Positions 13,031 through 24,189 of a stretch of 64,000 nucleotides of DNA are shown here, piece by piece. Positions within the stretch are counted from its first letter, which is position 1. Every line of letters begins with the position of its first letter. The stretch comes from Viscum album. Lineage: Eukaryota > Streptophyta > Magnoliopsida > Santalales > Viscaceae. Both the position numbers and the translations under genes were made by a program. Below the pieces are notes generated by a model. It searched no databases. It saw nothing but the letters and a program-made list of their open reading frames with translations, and had not been told where the DNA came from. The stretch covers positions 1,391,928,688 to 1,391,992,687 of the forward strand of contig OY728131.1 of the NCBI GenBank assembly GCA_963277665.1, in the 5' to 3' direction.

Positions 13031-13623
13031 AGGTATCACATCCATGATAGAAAAAAATTATTTTTAGATTTAGATCTTTCAGTGTAGGTCTAGGGATCCG
13101 TATTTGGTATAAAATAGTGACTAGTTATCCTTGGATGCCAGTTTAGATATTTCTAATGATTATGTTGAGATAAATTTAGTGAAAATACTATGGATACATA
13201 TATATATAAGAAATATAGTAAATATATTATTAATTATAGAGTGTTTATATTCCTAAAAATAGAATCCTTTTCTAGATGCAAACATGTGGATATAGAATCT
13301 ATAAAAAAATTATAGAGGTAATAACCCTTAAAAGGATGGTTATGAATTAACTCAATATTTACTCAGTGCATGATAATGATTCCTAATGGCACACCTAGTT
13401 TGAAACTCATGTGGGATATTATTTAGTTAATTAAAATTCTATTTAATAACCATTATGTTAAATGTGAATATACTCTATATTGAAATATAGAATTTTATGA
13501 CTAGATCAGATGCTATCATAATATTGGACTTCATTGGAATGACTATTTTTTCTATGATGGGGTGGTATGAGATTATCAGTTATGAATTGTTGTGTATGCC
13601 TACATAATACGCATATTAAGTCA
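13031..13623. other. Continuation of the repeat, no recognised gene
   Basis: AT-rich sequence with scattered stops in all frames. It could be the beginning of an internal retrotransposon region following the GGTATCA-like site at 13033-13039, but no gag motif is convincing. It ends at the insertion of the 5S-containing LTR element at 13624. Confidence 0.35.
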
Positions 13624-13937
13624 TGTAACACCCCCAAATGATAAAGGATTAAATTACTAAATGATATGAATCGTGTCAACAAGGTGCACCTTCCTTTTTG
13701 GGATCCTATCTGATTAGAACTCCACAGTTAAGCGTGCTTGACCTCGAGTAGTGATTAGGATGGGTGACCTTCGGGAATGTTTTCATGGGTGTGGGTGAGT
13801 GAGGAAAATTGAAAAGTACATGTGTTGGCCTATGGGGACAACCATTACTCATATGACCCATCCAGGAATGTGGGTGGGCCCTAGGGTGGGGACCATGTGT
13901 CTGTGGGGATACTGGTGGGTGGGGACCAGTTGTTACA
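13624..13937 (+). repeat. First 5S-containing LTR (314 bp)
   Basis: It begins TGTAACA and ends TGTTACA, forming the short inverted ends typical of LTRs, and is followed directly by a TAGTATCAGAG primer-binding site. The centre is the 5S-derived block. The 3' third is GC-rich with GTGGGTGGGCCC and GGGGACCA motifs. It aligns over its full length with 16304-16623. Confidence 0.85.
13700..13791 (+). promoter_or_regulatory. 5S rRNA-derived RNA polymerase III promoter in LTR 1
   Basis: The block starts GGATCC and contains an intact box A, AGTTAAGCGTGCTTG (13726-13740), and a conserved intermediate-element/box C stretch ending AGGATGGGTGACC (13757-13769). Both match plant 5S rRNA nearly base for base. 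The first 30 or so bases and the tail of 5S rRNA are not preserved, so this is not a functional rRNA gene. In Cassandra elements this block is thought to give Pol III-type transcription starts. Of the two copies here this is the better preserved. Confidence 0.85.
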
Positions 13938-14620
13938 AAATAGTATCAGAGGAGGTCGGCTCTTAGCAGACCATTATTTTAGAGCACCCTTGTTATTTGG
14001 GGATGTCAAGGTAGATGGATTAGGATAGTTGGGACTTGAGGGGTTAGTGCAGGAAGAGTGTCACGAACTCTTGCTCGTTCTGATCCTCAGGTTTCCATGG
14101 GAAGTCTGGTTTTATTATTTTCCTTTGTTATTGATGATTGTTTGGTGTTGGGATATGACAAGGGGAGTTAGACTAATGGAATCTATGATCTTGCAGGACC
14201 TGGAATTCCATGTGGATTCAGGTAATAGTCCTAATATGTCTCTTTGTGTTGGTGTTGTGTTTGACATATGGCCGCCAACCATATGGTCAAGTCAGCCACC
14301 AACACTAGTTCCCTTTTGTGGGTATCTTAGACCTTTCTTGAATTCTGAATTTTTTTTTGAAATTCCTTGTGTGAGAATTATGGAAATGGTTTTTAAAGGA
14401 AGGATTGGATTTGGAAAAGTATAAAAGGTGTTTACAAAAATTAAATATAAGAATTTTTTTATAAAGGTTGTATTTTTTTATACAAATTTTGGGGAGGAAG
14501 TGGAAATGATTTAACGGGATTGGATATTCTCTAATCTAAACTTGTGGTTTGTTGAAATTAATTGTTTTGAATGTTTGAATCTTTTTAAAGTAATTCTGAA
14601 AGATTGTTTTAAATAGTGGT
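13938..14620 (+). other. Internal copy 1 of the Cassandra-like complex
   Basis: It begins with a primer-binding site (TAGTATCAGAG at 13941-13951), then GGTCGGCTCTTAGCAGACCA, and shares its order with the starts of copies 2 and 3. It contains an open frame at 14029-14424 (131 codons) with no resemblance to known retrotransposon proteins. A short palindrome-rich part near 14260-14310 (CCGCCAACCATATGG) recurs in all copies. It breaks off into an LTR remnant at about 14621-14638. Confidence 0.65.
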
Positions 14621-16303
14621 TGGGGCCCAGTTATTTCAAAATGGTATCAGAGGAGGTCGGCTCTTAGCAGACCATTCTTTTAGAGCACCATTTTTATTTG
14701 GGGATGTCGAGGTAGATGGAGTAGTATTTTTGGGACTTGAGTGATAAGTGCGGGAAGAGCGTCACGAAATCTTGTTCATTATGATGCTCAAGTTTCCCTG
14801 GGAAGTCTAGTTTTATTATTGTCCTTTGTTCTTGCTGATTATTTGGTGTTGGGATATGACAAGGGGAGTCTGAATAAAGGCATCTGTGAGATCAAAGGTC
14901 CTGGAAATCCATGTAGAGATGGGGCGTGGTCCTAATAAGTTTCTCTATGTTGGGTTTGTGGTTGACATACGGCCGCCAACCAAATGGACAAGTCACCCAC
15001 CGACACTAGTTCACTTTTGTGGGTTTCTTAGACCTGTCTTGAATTATGAATTTTTGTTATGAAAACCCTTATATGGGAATTATAGAAATGGGTTTTAAAG
15101 GAAGGATTAGATTTGGAAAAGTAGAAAAGGGGTTTTAAAAAATTAAATATAAGAATGGTTTTGCAAAGGTTGTCTATTTTAAAAAAAATGGAGAGGAAGT
15201 GGAAATGATTTAACGGGATTGGATTTTCCCTAATCTAAACTTGTGGTTTATTTAAATTAAATGTTTTGAAAGTGTGAATCATTTTAAAGTAATTCTGAAA
15301 CATTGGTTCAAATGGGGTGTTTTGGGATGTTGAAAAGTGTTTGAATCTAATGATTTTCGTTTTCTATGGCCTGTGTTTTTCTAGAAAGGGGTTTTGGATT
15401 TTGTGGTTGTCAGCTTATGAAAAGAGACCCTGATGATTTTCTTAAAAAAATGTGGAAGGTATATTTGGAATATAATTTTTATTTTTGTGAGTTATATTAA
15501 ATAAAATGGGTTTTTTTAATAAAGTGGTTCTGGATGATGTGTGGTTTGTTATGTGCAATAGGAAAAGAGTTTTTGACTTGGAGGTTGGTGTTCCTTTTGA
15601 CGGTATAATATTTTTGTAATGATGTTGTTTTGTTTTAGCATTTAGTGTTTTCATGGACTCTCACATGCATAGTTTTATTGATATTAAGAAGGATAGAATA
15701 TATGGCATGGTTTTTGAGTGCCTAGGGTGGCACGTAAATGTTCATGTGAGTGAGACTTGATGAAACACCATTAGTGAATGTGAAAATCCACCAAGTTATT
15801 TTTTTTTCAAAAGTTTTTTTTTCTATAAAATTGTGGTGTTTGTTTTGAACTGACAGTTATATGGATGGTTTATTTTATTTCTTGGAAGTGTTTTTTATTC
15901 AGTATGATTCCTTATGATCCAGATTTCATACTCTTGTTTCATCTTGAGATGGGATCTTCTTGGTGGCTCGGTTTTGGAATAATTTTCAGTTTAATTTTTA
16001 TATAAATGTTTTTTGGGATGTCCATTTCATTATTCTATTTTGTTGATTATTTATATATTCGCTAAGTCATTCCCGTGTTTACTCTATTGATGCCCTTTGT
16101 GCTTGTATCCATCTCGGGAGGATCAGGAATGCCTCTCGGGACTTGTCGAGTGCTGGCCTGGGTTACCAGTTCAGGGTTGACTCGGGCTTGTTCATGAAAA
16201 AATTGTATCAGATGTGGTACCCAGCCTTAAGTGTGATGCATAGCTTGGGATGAGATTTATATCCTAAAATTATGACGTTGTTCTCTAATGGGGAGGGGGG
16301 AAT
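14621..16303 (+). other. LTR stub plus internal copy 2, ending in polypurine tract
   Basis: About 18 bp of LTR 3' end (GGGGCCCAGTTATTTCA) precede a well-preserved primer-binding site, ATGGTATCAGAGG (about 14640-14652). The internal sequence that follows repeats copy 1 and then continues about 1 kb further than copies 1 or 3. At the end a purine run, GGGGAGGGGGGAA (16290-16302), lies against the second LTR. That is the expected polypurine tract for plus-strand priming, so this is the most complete internal region. No long reading frame is present. Confidence 0.7.
16290..16302 (+). other. Polypurine tract
   Basis: A 13-base purine run next to the start of the second 5S-containing LTR (16304) fits the plus-strand primer site of an LTR element and confirms plus orientation. 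Confidence 0.75.
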
Positions 16304-16623
16304 TTTAACACCCAAAAATGATAAAAGGTTAAATGACTAAATGATATGACTCATGTCCACAAGGTGCTCTTTCCTTTTTAGGATCCATTCTGGTTAGAAC
16401 TCCATAGTTAAGTGTGCTTGTCCTAGAGTAGTGATCAGGATGGGTGAAATTCTCGACTGTTTATTAGGGTGTGTGTGACTGAGGACAAATAACACTTAAA
16501 AGGACATGTGTTGTCATGTGGGGACTATCATTAGTCATATGACCCGTTCGGGCACGTGGGTGGGCCCCAAGTTGGGGACCACGTGTCAGTGGGGAAACCG
16601 GTGGGCGGGACCCAGTTGTTACA
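16304..16623 (+). repeat. Second 5S-containing LTR (about 320 bp)
   Basis: It aligns end to end with 13624-13937. Its first base pair motif has decayed (TTTAACA instead of TGTAACA), while the end TGTTACA is intact. It is followed by its own primer-binding site (16627-16637), so it serves as the 3' LTR of one unit and the 5' LTR of the next. Confidence 0.8.
16381..16470 (+). promoter_or_regulatory. Decayed 5S-derived promoter block in LTR 2
   Basis: The block is the same as at 13700-13791 but more damaged. Box A reads AGTTAAGTGTGCTTG, with the C of a CG lost to T, and the box C stretch ends GGGTGAAAT instead of GGGTGACC. Pol III factor binding is therefore expected to be weaker than in LTR 1 (inference). 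Confidence 0.8.
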
Positions 16624-17425
16624 AAATAGTATCAGAGGAGTCCGGCTCTTAGAAGGCCATTCTTTTAGAGCGACCTTGTTATTTGGTTATGTCAAGGTAG
16701 ATGTAGTAGGATTGTTGGGACTTGAGGGGTAATTGCAGGAAGTTCATCGTGAATTCTTGCTTGTTTTGATCCTTGGGATTCCATGGGAAGTCCAGTTTTA
16801 TTAGTGTCATTTGTTCTTTCTGATTGTTTGGTGTTGGGATATGATAATGGGAGTCTGAATAATGGCATCTGTGAGCTTGTAGGGCCTGGAAAGCCATGTG
16901 GAGCTGGGGCATAGACCTAATAATTCTCTCTATGTTGGTGTTGTGTTTTACATATGGTCGCCAACCATATGGTCAAGTCAGCCACCGACACTAGTTTCCT
17001 TTTGTGGGTTTCTTGGAACATTCATGAATTTTGAATTTTTTTTTGAAAATAATAGTGTGAGAATTATGAATATGGGTTTTAAAGGAAGGATTGGATTTGC
17101 AAAAGTAGAAAAGGGGTTTTAAAAAATTAAATATAAGAATGGTTTTGGTAAGGTTGTGTTTTTTAAAAAAAATTGCGAAGGAAGTAGAAATGATTTAATG
17201 GGATTGGATTTTCCATAATTTAAACTTATGGTTTGTTAAAATAAATTTTTTTGAAAGTTTGAATCCTTTTAAATTAATTATGAAACTTTTTTTTAAATGG
17301 GGTGTTTTGGGTTGTTGAAATGTGTATTAATCTAATTAATAGGTTTTGGAAATTCGGGACTTGTTGCGGGCTCACCTGGGTGACCGGTTCATGGTTGACT
17401 CAGACTGGTTCGTGACTGGTCACTA
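16624..17425 (+). other. Internal copy 3, truncated
   Basis: It begins with TAGTATCAGAG and GGCTCTTAG like the other copies. Compared with copy 2 it lacks about 750 bp in the middle, joining the part equivalent to about 15350 to the part equivalent to about 16135 near 17345. It ends within a TTGACTC...TGGTTCGTGAC block without a polypurine tract or third LTR. An open frame at 16898-17122 is in register with the end of the 14029-14424 frame, but is probably just conserved nucleotide sequence. Confidence 0.65.
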
Positions 17426-17997
17426 CTCCAATCTCAAATGATTTTCAATGGGGTTTATTTATGGAAATAGAAATTACTAACAAGTCCAACATTAATTGAA
17501 TGTTATGGTGCTATATTTGAAAGGTAAAAAATCATTTGGATTTCCTTCCAATGACACGTATAAAATAACATTGGTCAAGAGGATGGGAGGTAGGGCTAAT
17601 CACAAATTATCAAGAGGAATTATTTCCAACAACAATATCACTTTTAAATATCCGTATTATTCATGATACTATACCAAATTCAGATATTCGACCAGTTACC
17701 CTAGAATTAGTAATCAATTATTTGTGTATACTAATGTGAATTTTCACACATATAAGAGGAATTATATTAATGTGAACACATATATGTGTTAAATATTCTC
17801 TATAAATGAACTAATTTATATATATTATAAGTTCTATATATTTATATTATTTTTATTTAGTAATTTTTTCTCATTGGTCATTCTATTTTACAATCTCACA
17901 ATTGGGAACTCAAAATTTTATCTCCATCTATTGTCACATGAATATTTATGGTGTCGAGATTGATCACATGAAGGGGATACATATGTATACTTTTGAA
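17426..17997. other. Unassigned AT-rich spacer
   Basis: It lies between the 5S-element complex and the Athila-type 3' LTR. It holds a loose inverted motif (TGTGAA...TTCACACA and ACACATATATGTGT near 17740-17790). No coding motif or repeat partner was found. Confidence 0.4.
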
Positions 17998-19662
17998 TGG
18001 AATTAGACCCCACACAGTTAAATTTAATGGAACATGACACACCTGTACACATAATTTAATTCATGTGGGTTGTGATCAGATTTGATTTATGTTTTCCAAA
18101 CTACACATGCAACTAAGGAATTGTATAATGGATGTGATGGTCCGGTCCCACATAGATTTCGATTGGATGGCATAAACTTAGGCTTAACACCCTATGTGTA
18201 AGAGTCCTAAAAAATTGATTATGTTTGGGAATGACTACTGCTAAATGGTTTGTGAATTAGGATAAGAGAAATATAAGGGATTATGATCAATTTCGGGGTT
18301 TAGGAGAAAGAATTGTATTATTTATAACATGTTATGGTCTAATGTCCTTGTATTTGATGCAAAAAAAGGTCACTAGTTCCCTATGGTCAATTCAACTACA
18401 TATACCCATGAAATAGTTATTTCTTGTTCTTTAGATAGTTGTAGCCTAGTTTCATTAATCCTATTTTATAATGTAGAATCTATTATAAGCTATTGGTAAT
18501 TACATATTACACTCCAATCAGATCAGCATCAAACATTTGAACATTATATGGTTTGGGTTTCGTAAAATAATTCGATAAACAATTTTTATTTAACCTAATT
18601 ATTATCCATGGGGTTACCATGTTAATAGTTAAATATTTATTAAATTTATACACCCTTAATCTCGATCTCTAACCAATGTGGATAATCCACTGATGATATA
18701 ATTGATCCAAAATAGTTAAAGGATTGAAAACATGATTAACATACCATTAAAAATTGAGATCAAGAAATTAAAAATCATACAAAGATTAAGATTAATTAGT
18801 TAATGAAAACACAAACAAGAATAATAAATAAAACACTTGATTCAATGACATCCTTAATCCAATAGTTACATGAAACAAGAACATGAAAGAAAGCAGTAAA
18901 GATTTATCGTAGCATGATGATCGATATGAAGAATTCATGTAACTCGATGATCGTGATGTAAAAATAGTGAATAAACATTCTAAAATCAATCCATAGTAAT
19001 TTTATAAATGTAAAAAATAAAATTAATTGATTCATAATGAGTTTAGTTGAAAAGGGTAGAAGAAAATTGAGAGAAAAATCTGATAAAATTGAGTGGTCTG
19101 AGCTTCTATACGTGGTGAATTTGATAGAGGTAAATATTAAAGATATTACACAACAAGTAATTTCATTTCATTAGGTGTAATTTTGATCCAATATTTTATA
19201 AACGAATTTTGATTCTGGCATGAATCTCAAGTGAATCTCATCATGGAGCTTCGATATTTGTAAATTTACTCCTTTCAAAATGTGTAATTGGACTTCATGA
19301 TGTGCATCTTTCTTTGGTATGGATCTTCAAATATGGAATTGAAATTCAAATTTTACATGACATGTATTGAGGATACATTTCATGTAATGGTTTTATGTAT
19401 TTTACCTCTTTCATGACTTGCTTCCGGAATTTTCATATACTATGAAAGATGAATACACATCATGTAATGGGGTTTCGTGATAATCATCATTTTTTGTTAG
19501 TTTCTCCTAATTTTCCATTGATTCCTTGAATGAATACTTATGGAAGTAAAAAACACATAATTATTTTATTATTGGGGTAATTATTGGGTTAAAATTGGGA
19601 TAATACTATTCTAAATGACATCAAAATGTATATATGATTTTTTCTTCTCTAAATTCACCACA
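17998..19662 (-). repeat. 3' LTR of the Athila-type element (left copy)
   Basis: It aligns over its length with 29815-30205 joined to 42608-43946. Shared landmarks include TTGGGAATGACTACTGCTA (about 18224; GGTAATGACTACTACTA near 30041), GGTCAATTCAACTA (18391; GGTCAAGTCAACTA at 42608), TAAAGGATTGAAAA (about 18717; 42949) and ATGACATCAAAATGTATATA (about 19615; 43901). The ends are approximate: the minus strand starts TGTGGTG at 19662. Confidence 0.75.
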
Positions 19663-22100
19663 ATTGATCAATTTATTTTCCTCAAGAAAATTATCTTAAC
19701 ATGGATTCGAAGGGGTAATAAATTTTTAAAACATAAAATATTCTTTAAAACAAGGTAAATAAAACTATGTTTAAGAAGAAAAAGTTAGTCTTATGAGTCA
19801 TAATTGTATAGAAATTTAGTCGTGCCTTATAGGTCATTTATTTTAAAAAATTAATAATATTTTTTAACAACTTCTTAATGGTTCCATAAATTATATACCC
19901 ATTAAAATTTTGTTCAAAATTATTTTATTCTCATAAAAAAGGGTAAAATTAAATTGGAGTGATTCTCATACCATGAATACATGTTCCTAACCATTGTCTT
20001 GTATTAGTTATATCATCTCTACTTTGTAAAAACAAATAAAAAATAAATCATGGGGGCTTAAATTGAAGGTTCATATCACTATGAGGATGTGGGATGTTTG
20101 GTATAAATCCAGAAGAACAATCTCAAAATGGAGGGTACGTTTTGATGTAACATGTATTAATGTGATAAACAGTGAAACAAAATAACTTCACCCATATAAA
20201 ATAAAGTCCATGATTATAGTAAATCATGGTGGATCCATGAATACATTAAGTAATTTCAGAAGGATTCATGTTATTTACATTACAATTATTGTTATTTTAT
20301 TTTTTGAAATTAATTCATAGGCCAGACCTCACATCTATCCTCAAAGAACATATGAACATGCAGGGGATTCATCGGTCTAAAAATGGTGATTTTTGATCTT
20401 TCTAATAAACGAATATATCCTATATTTCTTTTCCTTTTTTATTTTTAAAAGGAACATGATATATGTAAAATACCATAAATTACACATGGATCATATTAAA
20501 ACAGTTTAAGAATAATCACAATAAATATTCTCTATAAAATCATTCTGTTTCCACTGAAAAAAATTCCCCCATAATTTTTCAATGTAATGTCATGATAAAT
20601 ACAAAAGGTAGTGTTAGAAGGGAAAAATGTTAACCCACACTTGTTTAGTGAAGGAAATATGTAAGGTGGGTCTGAGGAAAATGTAACTCAACTAATATTT
20701 CATCAATATTATTAAAATATTATTTGTTCATCATAGACTTAATAATATATCAATGTATGTTTCGATAGGTTTACATATCCTAGATGTCACTCAAGAAATA
20801 TGATTATAAAATAATATGCAGTCATAAGCTTTTAGTCCTATTAAGAATTGGATTAAATATATAAAACTGGCAATCACATGGGATATAAAATCATGTAATA
20901 CGTCACTTAAAAGTAACTTAAAAAAATTATAATTTGAATTTAATTTATAAAATATGAAATAATTCTAAAAATATAAACAAGAGAAAAAAATATAATTCAA
21001 ATAGTTTCTATATTAATTATTTCATTTATTTAAATGGGTTTAATGAGTTTCATGTTTAAAGCATGTTTCAAAATACAAAACATCTCCCTGATAAATAAAT
21101 ATAATAAAAATTAAAGTTTATCAAAAGTGAAATTCAAGAGGGACTCCACCAAATGTAAAAAGAGATAGTGTCCACACATTCTATGAATGTATCATGGGAG
21201 GGGAAATATATAAAACGTGTTGAAAATTGGAATGGAAATTTAAAAATTTAATACTAAATAATCTAGATCTCCCTATAATGAGTGGAATTCCATTGGAGAA
21301 TTTGAGAGATCCTGATTTTTGATTTGGGATACCTATATAATTTTTTAGAAACACAAATCCTACAATGGATAAATCATTATTCCATAGGGGTTATAACACA
21401 TTGTAAGTTATAGAATAGGCAGGTTCATATAGTGAGTAACAATGAATGAAATTTTAAAAATGTCGGTATGTGTATACAATTAATTTCCATGTGACCGATA
21501 ACTAATTAGTTAAAATCATAAAAAAAATAAAATTAAATAATAATTAGAAATATGGGTATGAAATATGAAATGTGGTTTACCTATCATTAAGCGCTAACAA
21601 TGACTTCATCATCTATATATATGGACTAGTATATCAGTCATCATCCTCTATCATCTCAACTCTCATCTTCCTTTTTTAGCTATAGGTGGTGGTGTCCTAC
21701 AGCTCTCTTGGTTTTTTTTACGATTGATCACATTAGGATCCTACCTACAATAGAACCTGTGTGGATGGAAATGTAATGGTTCTCATGATGGTGGATGCTG
21801 AACACGAATCACAAGTGATGGATCCTAAAGTTGGTGGTCAAAATTATCCAAATAATGAGTCATCAATAGGATAAAGGTAGATAGTGGCGGTAAAATTACA
21901 TCAATGAACATAGAGGAAATATAGGATCTATACATGGAAAATATAACAATATAATGAATTGAAATATAATACAGGTAAAAATAATGAAAAATAATATCCC
22001 ATATATATGATGTGAAATAATAAAATGATGAAAGGGAATAAATATATTATAAAATAAATAACTGTAGTAGAATAAGAATGGGGGTGGAAGGACAGGGGTA
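19663..22100 (-). other. Non-coding 3' region of the Athila-type element
   Basis: AT-rich sequence lies between the extra ORF and the 3' LTR on the element's strand, where Athila elements normally have a long untranslated region. No domain is readable. Open frames here, such as the minus frame at 21928-22122, are low-complexity and hydrophobic. No clear polypurine tract is visible next to 19663. Confidence 0.5.
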
Positions 22101-22267
22101 CACTATGAAAAATCAACTTCATGAAGTATCTCCACTACAGTGTACTCCAGAAGAAATTTTGGTTCTAGATGCCCCACCTGGTTAACGGTTGTAGTGGATG
22201 TTTGTATGGATGATCATTTTTAGATGATTATGGTACCATGGTAATGGAATGCCTCTCAGTTTTGTTT

Positions 22268-22279
22268 GGGGGGGGGGGG
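22268..22279. repeat. G(12) mononucleotide run
   Basis: A run of twelve G on the plus strand stands out in AT-rich sequence. It lies in the region between the third ORF and the 3' untranslated part of the Athila-type element. It may be slippage or an assembly-sensitive site. Confidence 0.9.
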
Positions 22280-22699
22280 TGTATCTATTGACGGTGTTTC
22301 CATTGGTCTGGAATATGGATCTAAAAAGGGAACCTCTGGGGATGGGGTGTATTCTGGTCTCTTTTCACTCTACGAATTCCCTTCCATATACATCTATTGG
22401 GTAGCAGGGTATACCTAATTTTATGGTAGGTCAGTTGAGTTTGTGGTTAGTGTAGTTGTGGTATATGTTGAGGGTCCAGTAGAAGATTATTATAGATGAG
22501 ATGCTATGGGATATGATGGTTGTGGAGTGGTGGTGAAATGGGATAGCTCTACGAAAGGGATGTGAAGAATTTGGGATATCTAATGTATATTCACTAGGAT
22601 GTAAAGCTACATATCCCTGATATCATTTAAAAATTAAGGGGCGGTATGAGTAGTGGTGTGTGTGGTAGGTAAATGGGTGGTGTCATGGGTTGGAATGGA

Positions 22700-24000
22700 T
22701 GTTTTTGGGGATCAGTCGGAAGTGATGGTTGAAGCTGGTGGAAGGTATGCTACATGATCTCCTAGGGATTCTTCAGCAGCCTCAAGTATTCCTAGAACAC
22801 ATCAATATGTATCATCATCCTTGATTAGGAGCTGAATCTTGTGTAGCAATAGGAATTCAATGGACTCCATAGGACTAAGGGAAGTGAGTGGGAGTGTGAT
22901 GTCAAAAAACACAGAGATGTTGTGCTAAATGGGAGATGAATGATCCACTCATGACCATACCTCGTGTCCTATATGAATGATCTTTGTAGTAAACATGTAA
23001 TTACGTCTCCATGTTAATGGAATGGCCTCACATGGACATAGTGATGATGATGAAAACCATCTTGATAACTCTATCGTGAGACTCAGTACAAGTGTACCAG
23101 GAATGTGTCAAGGACCTATGAAGGATGCAGAGTGTTGGGGCTCAAATATAGGAGGACTTTGTAATCCTGGAATGATGGTTAGTGTGAGAATCCTACAAAA
23201 GCATCCACTATTTCTTCTTCGAATATCACATGAAAGGCTCAAGCTGTAATGTGGTAAATTCCACGGATGTGGTGAAGTCATTAGTATAGCACATGAGTCA
23301 TCGGTCAAACTCTATAAAAGAAATCACATGAAGTTGTTTGCCTAATCTAAAGTGGAGGTTGTCAGTTATGAACTCGAAGGTGGAATTTTACTCTAGAAAA
23401 ATATCTTGGTACGTATCCTCATGCACATCAATGATACAGAGGATATGTAGGTGATCGATGAGCTAGATGAAATATTGGTTGAACCAAAGGTGCCTATGGA
23501 TGAATATATCTATGGTCTTGTTGATCCTCATTGGATTTTTCTTTACCCTTTTGAGTGAAACATGGTTCTTGGGGTCTGAGAAAATTAATATGGGGTGAAT
23601 ATATTGGAGTTCTCCATCATAAAATCAACTGGAGTCATATTGGTTATCCTCTAGGGAATCTATCTATTTATGGACTATAATGAAAGTTGGGGAGGGAGCT
23701 GCCTGAGGTGGTGGGGTTGTGGCTTCTCTCCTATGTTTGACCAGTGGTGAATTATCTCACTCAGATATGGAAATAACATGGTAGGGTAACACATTCTTCA
23801 TTTTTTCTAATTATGTCTTAGGTTTATATGCATATAGGGTAATAAATAAGAGAATGAGTAAGGGGTGAGGCTCGGGGGAAGGGAGAAAGGAAGGTTGGCT
23901 GAGGAAGAGGGGGTTCGAGTGGGAGAGGGGTATGACAGGTGGTCTAGTTTGAGTAGGAGGGATGGGAGGGGTGTGGTTCTTGAAACATAGGTTCATCACT
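22700..24000 (-). pseudogene. Athila-type third ORF (env-like position), decayed
   Basis: On the minus strand, frames joined across stops read IHRHLWFNQYF near 23470, then a segment with STFEFITDNLHFRLGKQLH near 23370, a tract with ILHRSLTHSWYT near 23110, and HSINMETL followed by SFISHLAQHL near 23020-22930. This is the pattern of the large plant ORF found in Athila elements: 'tleFlsTl..f...i.FRLg', then 'i.hpalRyihRfLa.t..gr.ds.gvv', then 'g..vnlg..l...i......r...G.fitrlA..lg'. Its position downstream of integrase is that of the so-called env-like ORF. Its function is unknown and no membrane segment is evident. The base composition is less AT-rich than the flanks. The many stops make it a pseudogene. 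Confidence 0.6.
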
Positions 24001-24189
24001 TTCTTAAAAAATTATCTAGGAAATACATGATCTGTATGGAGGTTTTACATTATGTAATTGGTAATTTTATTAAATCTTATGTCGTGATAATACACATCAG
24101 GAATCATGGTTACATGATATGTAATTGGATCTTTTTTCCCAGATTAAAACTAGAACCTATTCATATGATCTCAGACTCCCCTAATCAAT

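Larger units (their letters stand above)
13624..17425 (+). mobile_element. Cassandra-like LTR element complex with 5S rRNA-derived LTRs
   Basis: The order is LTR (13624-13937), primer-binding site, internal copy 1, an LTR stub of about 18 bp with a second primer-binding site and internal copy 2, a polypurine tract (16290-16302), a second LTR (16304-16623), another primer-binding site, and a third internal copy that stops near 17425. Each LTR contains about 90 bp clearly derived from plant 5S rRNA, including the internal RNA polymerase III promoter boxes. This is the hallmark of Cassandra terminal-repeat retrotransposons in miniature. Classic Cassandra elements are under 1 kb and non-coding. 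Here one internal copy is about 1.65 kb, which is unusual. No retroviral protein is encoded, so movement would have depended on enzymes supplied in trans. The layout suggests recombination between elements. Confidence 0.8.

Noticed and set aside
13700..13791. Functional 5S rRNA gene
   Set aside because: Only about 90 bases match, the 5' part and tail of 5S rRNA are missing, there is no tandem 5S array, and the block sits inside LTR ends with a primer-binding site behind them.
14029..14424. 131-codon open frame as a retrotransposon protein
   Set aside because: It is not intact in internal copy 2, has no gag or pol motif, and its openness reflects the more balanced base composition of the 5S element.
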